DNA from: an uncultured Senegalimassilia sp.
Lineage (GTDB): Bacteria; Actinomycetota; Coriobacteriia; Coriobacteriales; Eggerthellaceae
Direction of reading: 5' to 3'
DNA: 11,174 bases
Assembly: GCA_937925385.1 (NCBI GenBank)
Contig: CALEWN010000206.1
Span: forward strand, 1-11,174
Shown: in pieces, positions 5,131 through 11,174 of the stretch
How the letters are laid out: every line of letters starts with the position of its first letter
Numbering within the stretch: the stretch's first letter is position 1
Made by a program: the position numbers and the translations under genes
Notes under the pieces: model-generated
Told to the model about the DNA's origin: nothing
The model's input: the letters and a program-made list of their open reading frames with translations, nothing else
Database searches by the model: none

Positions 5131-6870
5131 ATGTCCGACAAGCTCGCACGAGCTCGACACACTCGTTCTGCCGATCTCGCGGCTTCGGCCGCTTCCCCGC
5201 AAACTCAGAACGCGCCGCATGGTGCTCATCGCAAACCCGGTGATTCCCCCGCTTCGCAGGAAGCCGTCTCCGAACAAGGCTCCACTGCTGCCATCGGCGG
5301 GTCTGCGGCGCTCATCAGCATTTGCACTATCATCTCGCGCTTCACCGGTTTCGCACGCACGTGGGCCATGGCCTTCGCGCTCGGTTCCACGTTGCTGTCA
5401 AGTTCGTACCAGGTGGCCAACAACCTTCCCAATCAGCTCTACGAGTTGGTGTGCGGCGGCATGATCGTCACCGCGTTTTTGCCGGTATACGTGTCGGTGA
5501 AGAAGAAGCTGGGGCAGCGTGCGGGCAACGAGTACGCTTCCAACCTGCTCACTCTGGTGGTTTTGCTGCTCGGTGCGGTATCGCTTCTGTGCATGCTGTT
5601 CCCATCGGCGGTCATCTACACGCAAAGCTTCTACTCCGATCAGTCGCAGATGGCCACATCGGTATTCTTCTTCCAGTTCTTCGCGATACAAATCGTGTTT
5701 TACGGGTGTTCGGCTATCGTGTCGGGCCTGCTTAACGCCAGCCGCGACTACCTGTGGTCTTCCATCGCTCCAGTGGCGAACAACCTCATCGTCATCGTTA
5801 CGTTCCTGGCATACTCGTTCGTGGCACCCCACGACCCGGAACTTGCGCTGTATATCATTGCCATCGGCAATCCTGCCGGCGTGTTCATCCAGATGGCAAT
5901 CCAGCTGCCCGCGCTCAAACGCAACGGCATTCGCATCCGCCCGCGCGTGAATCTGCGTGACCCAGCGCTTCGTGAGACGTTGGGCATCGGCGTTCCTGCG
6001 GTGCTCGTTATGCTGTGCTCATTCGCCATCGTGTCGGTGCAAAACGCCGCTTCGTACAACTTCGCCGACAACGGTCCTTCCATTCTGGCGTATGCGCGCT
6101 TGTGGTTCACGCTGCCGTATTCGTTCTTGGCTGTGCCCATCACCACCGCTATGTTCACCGAGCTTTCTGATATGCAGGCGGAAGGGAATATGGAAGGCGT
6201 GAAGCGCGGCATCGTGTCGGGCACCAATCAGATTTTGTTCTTCATGATTCCGTTTGCCATGTATCTGGCCGTGTTCAGCATGCCGCTGGTCACTCTCTAT
6301 CATGCCGGCGCCTTCACCATGGAGAACGTTTCCGCTATTGCCACGTATCTTGCCGTCTGGGCTGTTGCGCTGCCGCTGTATGGCGTTAACACCTATTTGC
6401 AGAAGACCTTTTCCAGCCTTCGTCGTATGGGCGTGTTCGCGGGCTTCAATTTCGTTGCGGGCGGTGTGCAGATCGGGCTGACCATGTTCGCTGCCAGCCA
6501 TGCCGACGTTATGCCCATCAGCTCCATCGCCGTTGCCGAGGCGCTGTTCTATTTGGTTTTGGACGTGTGCCTGTTCGGGTATCTGCGACGTACGCTCGGG
6601 CCGTTCGGTTTGCGCTCCGTGGCGCGCGCCTTGGCCACCGCCGTGCTGTTCGGCGGTGCTGGCGCCGCTGCCGGTGGTGTGGTGCTCTGGTTGCTGCAGA
6701 CGCTGGTCTCCCCGCTGTCCGGTTCCATCGTGCAGGCTTTGGCCTATGTCGTGATGGGTGGTCTGGTTGCTTTGGCGGTCACGTTCGTTCCGGCTTGCAA
6801 GCTCAATGTGCCTGAGGCTGCTTTCGTCAACACCATCGTTCGCAAAATCGGCGGAAAGCTTGGCAGGTAG
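5131..6870 (+). CDS. murJ: lipid II flippase MurJ (MviN family)
   Basis: A 579-residue membrane protein of the MOP superfamily that moves the peptidoglycan precursor lipid II to the outer face of the membrane. After a polar, probably disordered N-terminus of about 55 residues come some 14 hydrophobic segments. The family hallmarks are SRFTGFART (69-77; Arg70 and Arg76 match the cavity arginines of characterised MurJ) and NNLPNQLYELVCGGMIVTAF (97-116). It ends in a short basic tail, without the pseudokinase extension of mycobacterial MviN. Start: ATG 5131, with GAGAAAG (5115-5120 region) upstream. The in-frame ATGs at 5092 and 5095 overlap the -10 element and have no ribosome site, so I rejected them. 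It is transcribed alone, with a strong terminator after it; the long N-terminal tail is the only unusual point. Confidence 0.95.
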   Translation: MSDKLARARHTRSADLAASAASPQTQNAPHGAHRKPGDSPASQEAVSEQGSTAAIGGSAALISICTIISRFTGFARTWAMAFALGSTLLSSSYQVANNLPNQLYELVCGGMIVTAFLPVYVSVKKKLGQRAGNEYASNLLTLVVLLLGAVSLLCMLFPSAVIYTQSFYSDQSQMATSVFFFQFFAIQIVFYGCSAIVSGLLNASRDYLWSSIAPVANNLIVIVTFLAYSFVAPHDPELALYIIAIGNPAGVFIQMAIQLPALKRNGIRIRPRVNLRDPALRETLGIGVPAVLVMLCSFAIVSVQNAASYNFADNGPSILAYARLWFTLPYSFLAVPITTAMFTELSDMQAEGNMEGVKRGIVSGTNQILFFMIPFAMYLAVFSMPLVTLYHAGAFTMENVSAIATYLAVWAVALPLYGVNTYLQKTFSSLRRMGVFAGFNFVAGGVQIGLTMFAASHADVMPISSIAVAEALFYLVLDVCLFGYLRRTLGPFGLRSVARALATAVLFGGAGAAAGGVVLWLLQTLVSPLSGSIVQALAYVVMGGLVALAVTFVPACKLNVPEAAFVNTIVRKIGGKLGR

Positions 6871-6929
6871 GTTGTCCTGTCGTCGATAGGGCGGCATTCT
6901 TAAGGCGCATTCCGAATCCTTAGTTTCTT

Positions 6930-6973
6930 AACGTGCCCTGCGCCCTTGAACGGCGCAGGGCACGTTTGTTTTT
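6930..6973 (+). terminator. strong intrinsic terminator of murJ
   Basis: A perfect 15-pair stem, 6930-6944 with 6952-6966 (core GTGCCCTGCGCC / GGCGCAGGGCAC), a 7-base loop and the T-rich tail TTTGTTTTT (6965-6973). It lies 60 bases after the murJ stop. Confidence 0.92.
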
Positions 6974-7096
6974 GGGTGGAGTTGCGACTGTTCGACTGTT
7001 TGGCCAATGCTTCTGATGTCCGGCTTGGTACGTTCATGGCTTGACGTTAGGTCCTTGTTGGCTTCTCTTTCTGTTTGCGTTGCCGTGCGCTGTTGT

Positions 7097-7118
7097 CGCG
7101 CCTTTCAGGCGTGTTTTT
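7097..7118 (+). terminator. orphan terminator-like hairpin
   Basis: CGCGCCT (7097-7103) pairs with AGGCGTG (7107-7113, one G-T pair) around loop TTC, directly followed by TTTTT (7114-7118). No gene on + ends just before it, and murJ already has a strong terminator at 6930-6973. It could end a small RNA or be a back-up site. Confidence 0.5.
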
Positions 7119-7409
7119 GAGCGAGTTTGGTGAATGGGGTCGTCTGGTTTCTCTCTGCCGCCGATTGCTTGTTCGCTGCCTGAGCGACCAACATTGCTGA
7201 ATCTAGTCGGTGTGGCATACGTGCAGTCTGTTTTGCTGCCCCCCCTCATTGCCTCCTCGTCATATCTTGCGCTTCTGCAGTTCCGCGTCCTCTCGGTTAA
7301 CGGGTTATTGGTGCCGCGCCCCTTCGCCCATTTGCTTGCCCTGTGATGGCCTCTAGAGCCCGTTATAAGTGCATTTGTGGCAGATTCGGTATTTCATCTG
7401 GGGCAAATA

Positions 7410-7451
7410 GGAAAAACCGATGAGCTGTAGAAGACAAGAGGAAAGACCGAT
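7410..7451. repeat. short direct repeat, 30-base spacing
   Basis: GGAAAAACCGAT (7410-7421) and GGAAAGACCGAT (7440-7451) match at 11 of 12 bases, with starts 30 bases apart; an A two bases upstream is also shared. Could be a pair of protein-binding sites or chance. Confidence 0.45.
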
Positions 7452-7465
7452 ATACCCCAGGTAAA

Positions 7466-7504
7466 GCGCGATTTCGGGACACGATCATCCCGAATCATTT
7501 GCGC
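7466..7504. repeat. imperfect inverted repeat in the gene-free stretch
   Basis: GATTTCGGGA (7470-7479) pairs with TCCCGAATC (7488-7496) apart from one bulged T, around an 8-base loop. GCGC at 7466-7469 and 7501-7504 may extend the base of the structure. No T run follows on either strand, so it is not an obvious terminator. Confidence 0.45.
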
Positions 7505-7576
7505 CACATGTGGTACGCAAAAGCCCTCGAGCGTGCCCATATCCGGAAGCGTTTCATTGCACTCGAACGTCTGCCC

Positions 7577-7611
7577 AAACAAAACGCCCCGCGAGCAATC
7601 TCGCGGGGCGT
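7577..7611 (-). terminator. strong intrinsic terminator of the DUF1846 gene
   Basis: A perfect 12-pair stem (7584-7595 with 7600-7611, core CGCCCCGCGA / TCGCGGGGCG), loop CAAT. Read on the minus strand it runs into TTTTGTTT (7584-7577). It lies 45 bases past the stop codon of the minus-strand gene. Confidence 0.9.
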
Positions 7612-7655
7612 CGATGGCCTGGCGCTTACATGCCAAGCAAATATGTAGCTCAGTC

Positions 7656-9137
7656 CTACTTGTGGAAGTACCTGCGCTGCTCGTATTTCGGCTCGCAGCA
7701 GATGTTGATGCCGAGCGTGCGGTAGAGCTTTTCATCGGTGGGGCTCAAGATCACGCTGAAGAACGCATCGCAGCCGCGCAGCTGATCGGCTGCATCCACC
7801 AGCTGCTTGGCAACCGGATCGGTGGCGCTCGAAACGGAAAGCGCCAGCAGCGTCTCGTCGGAATGCAGGCGCGGGTTCTTCGCGTGCAGCGTGGAGGTCT
7901 TCAAATCGCAGATGGGCTCGATGACCTCATCGGAGATAACGAACAGATCCTCGTCGACGCCCGCCACGCCCTTGAGCCCGTTCATTAGCAGCGAGGATGC
8001 CGCGCCCAGCAAATCGGACGTCTTGCCCGTGACCACGCGGCCGTCGGGCAGCACCATCGCGCCAGCCGGAGCGCCGGTCGCCTCGGCCTTCAGCAAAGCG
8101 GCAGAACGCGCGGGGGAGAAGTTCGTGTCCACGCCCACCTGGTTCATCAGCAGCTCAAGGTGCTCAACGTACTCGTGATGCAAGCCGGTACGGCGTTCGT
8201 CGACCGCGGCCTGGAAGTAGCGGCGCACGATCTCCATCTTGGCGGCCTCGCGCACAGCGTCATCGTCAACAATGGCCATGCCCGCCATGTTCACGCCCAT
8301 GTCAGTAGGGGACTGGTAGGGGCTGGTTCCCAGGATGCGTTCCATCATGGCCTTGAGCACCGGGAAGATCTCAACGTCGCGGTTGTAGTTGACGGTGGTT
8401 TCGCCGTACGCCTCAAGATGGAAGGGGTCGATGGTGTTGGCGTCGTCCAAGTCGACGGTTGCGGCCTCGTACGCCACGTTCACCGGGTGCTTGAGCGGAA
8501 GGTTCCAAATAGGGAAGGTCTCGTACTTCGCATAGCCCGCTTCGATGCCGCGCTCATGCTCATGGTAGAGCTGGGAGAGGCACGTGGCCATCTTGCCCGA
8601 GCCGGGGCCGGGGGCGGTGACAACCACCAAGGGGTGCGTGGTCTCGACGAACTCGTTTTTGCCGTAGCCCTCCGACGAAACGATGCGCGCGGTGTCGTAA
8701 GGGTATCCGGCGATGGGGTAGTGCAGGTAACTTTTGACGCCCAGGCTGTCCAGGCGATGGCGGAAGGCCAGCGCGTTGGGTTGATTCTCGAAGCGGGTGA
8801 TCACCACGCCGGCCGTGGCGAAGCCCATGGAGCGGAAGATGTCCAGCAGGCGCAACACGTCCTCGTCGTAGGTGATGCCCAGATCGCCGCGCACTTTGCT
8901 CTTCTCGATATCGTTGGCGTTGATGGCGATGATGATCTCAACGTCCTCGGCCATCTGCTGCAGCATGCGGATCTTGCTGTCGGGCTGGAATCCCGGCAGC
9001 ACGCGCGAGGCGTGGTAGTCGTCGAACAGCTTGCCGCCGAACTCCAGATACAGCTTGCCGCCGAACTGGCCGATCCTCTCGCGGATATGCTCAGCCTGTA
9101 AAGCCAGGTATTTATCGTTATCGAAACCGATGCGCAT
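7656..9137 (-). CDS. DUF1846 / UPF0371 family protein
   Basis: A 493-residue protein matching the DUF1846 (UPF0371) family in length and motifs; as far as I know its biochemical function is not established. It starts MRIGFDNDKYLALQAEHI, followed by KLYLEFGGKLFDDYHASRVLPG (28-49 region), and has a glycine-rich APGPGSGK at 175-182 with MATCLSQLYHEHERG after it, which resembles a phosphate-binding loop. It ends in a Cys-Cys containing segment (NICCEPKYEQRRYFHK). No signal peptide or membrane segment is visible, so it should be cytoplasmic. Start: ATG 9137 follows GGAAAGGGG (9146-9154, other strand) by eight bases, and the N-terminus is as expected for the family. It is transcribed alone, divergently from pyrG, with its own promoter and terminator. 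The family call rests on recognition of conserved segments. Confidence 0.85.
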   Translation of the reverse strand: MRIGFDNDKYLALQAEHIRERIGQFGGKLYLEFGGKLFDDYHASRVLPGFQPDSKIRMLQQMAEDVEIIIAINANDIEKSKVRGDLGITYDEDVLRLLDIFRSMGFATAGVVITRFENQPNALAFRHRLDSLGVKSYLHYPIAGYPYDTARIVSSEGYGKNEFVETTHPLVVVTAPGPGSGKMATCLSQLYHEHERGIEAGYAKYETFPIWNLPLKHPVNVAYEAATVDLDDANTIDPFHLEAYGETTVNYNRDVEIFPVLKAMMERILGTSPYQSPTDMGVNMAGMAIVDDDAVREAAKMEIVRRYFQAAVDERRTGLHHEYVEHLELLMNQVGVDTNFSPARSAALLKAEATGAPAGAMVLPDGRVVTGKTSDLLGAASSLLMNGLKGVAGVDEDLFVISDEVIEPICDLKTSTLHAKNPRLHSDETLLALSVSSATDPVAKQLVDAADQLRGCDAFFSVILSPTDEKLYRTLGINICCEPKYEQRRYFHK

Positions 9138-9177
9138 GGGCGCAACCCCTTTCCATGACGGTAGGTTTAACCGAACC

Positions 9178-9206
9178 AGTATAAGGCTCGCGCGCGTGCG
9201 CGTGAA
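9178..9206 (-). promoter_or_regulatory. promoter of the DUF1846 gene
   Basis: On the minus strand TATACT (9183-9178) is a -10 and TTCACG (9206-9201) a -35 with 4 of 6 consensus bases, spaced 17. Transcription would start near 9171. The initial transcribed region contains the small palindrome GGTTTAACC (9164-9172). Confidence 0.6.
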
Positions 9207-9328
9207 GCCAAGCGCCCATCCAGACGTGAAAAGCCGACGAAGTCGCTCTTGCCCTCCATCTCGTTTCGGTTTCGTTTCCCCTCTGTTAAAAGGCTAGTGC
9301 AGTACTGGGGAAGAAGTTGCTCGGCGCG

Positions 9329-9334
9329 TACAAT
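9329..9334 (+). promoter_or_regulatory. candidate -10 of pyrG
   Basis: TACAAT, with no convincing -35 at 16-18 bases upstream. It would give a leader of about 100 bases. I see no strong terminator-like hairpin in that leader and no run of G at the predicted start, so the pyrG attenuation known from Bacillus is not evident. The remainder of 9207-9441 holds nothing recognisable. Confidence 0.35.
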
Positions 9335-9426
9335 AAGCCAACGTTTGGAGTTTGCCGCTGGCGTGCTGCAGGCGTATCGGCCTGGGACAAGCGCGATCGG
9401 CGGCGGGGAAATACACCGGTTTCTAA

Positions 9427-11174
<1,748 letters not shown>

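Larger units (their letters stand above)
6974..7576. other. about 600 bases without a convincing gene
   Basis: Both strands have only short open frames (for example 7034-7249 on -, 7134-7346 on +) with low-complexity or codon-atypical products and no ribosome site. The first part is rich in T and G on +. It contains a terminator-like hairpin at 7097-7118, a direct repeat at 7410-7451 and an imperfect hairpin at 7466-7504. TAACGGG (7298-7304) and CCCGTTA (7359-7365) form a distant inverted pair of doubtful meaning. It may hold an unrecognised small RNA or a decayed gene. Confidence 0.6.

Noticed and set aside
7034-7346. Two short open frames (71 codons on -, 70 on +)
   Set aside because: No ribosome site, unnatural composition, one spans the orphan hairpin; no support for coding.
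7394-7735. 113-codon open frame on the minus strand
   Set aside because: Starts inside the DUF1846 coding region in another frame and passes through that gene's terminator; no recognisable domain.
8160-9101. 313-codon open frame on the plus strand
   Set aside because: Antisense shadow of the DUF1846 gene; biased composition and no motifs.

Overview
The window is high-GC bacterial chromosome with ordinary housekeeping genes on both strands. It contains no phage genes, insertion sequences, CRISPR arrays, tRNA or rRNA genes. Three things suggest an anaerobic actinobacterium of the class Coriobacteriia (Eggerthella/Slackia-like): the codon usage, a zinc-type L31 with a long Ala/Lys/Glu tail, and a flavin reductase-rubredoxin fusion of the kind found in obligate anaerobes. 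This placement is inference; I could not run a search.

Left part (1-4001), all on +: the 3' end of an FtsX-type ABC transporter permease; a divergent trigger factor (tig-like) lacking the ribosome-docking signature; rpmE (L31) with an extended -10 promoter, a structured leader and a repetitive tail; and a flavin reductase-rubredoxin fusion protein. Most are separate transcription units with their own promoter and terminator candidates.

Middle (4118-6973): nadK (-) and murJ (+) diverge from a nearly symmetric 23-bp element that carries two overlapping extended -10 promoters, one per strand. nadK carries an acidic insertion encoded by a perfect 14-bp inverted repeat, and ends in a strong terminator with an extra copy of one arm. 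murJ ends at a strong 15-bp hairpin terminator.

Right part (6974-11174): about 610 bases with no convincing gene, holding an orphan terminator-like hairpin, a short direct repeat and another hairpin; then a DUF1846/UPF0371 gene (-) and, divergently, pyrG (CTP synthase, +). As given, pyrG is broken: a deletion of about 34 bases near its 3' end removes about 11 residues and puts the glutaminase His-Glu dyad out of frame. Because pyrG is normally essential or nearly so, this is either an assembly or sequencing error or a striking loss of the glutaminase half. The altered frame stays open through the pyrG terminator into the possible start of the next gene.

I did not find a convincing new multi-gene system. 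The best leads are the broken pyrG, the shared nadK/murJ promoter, the rpmE leader and tail, and the trigger factor without its ribosome-binding loop.
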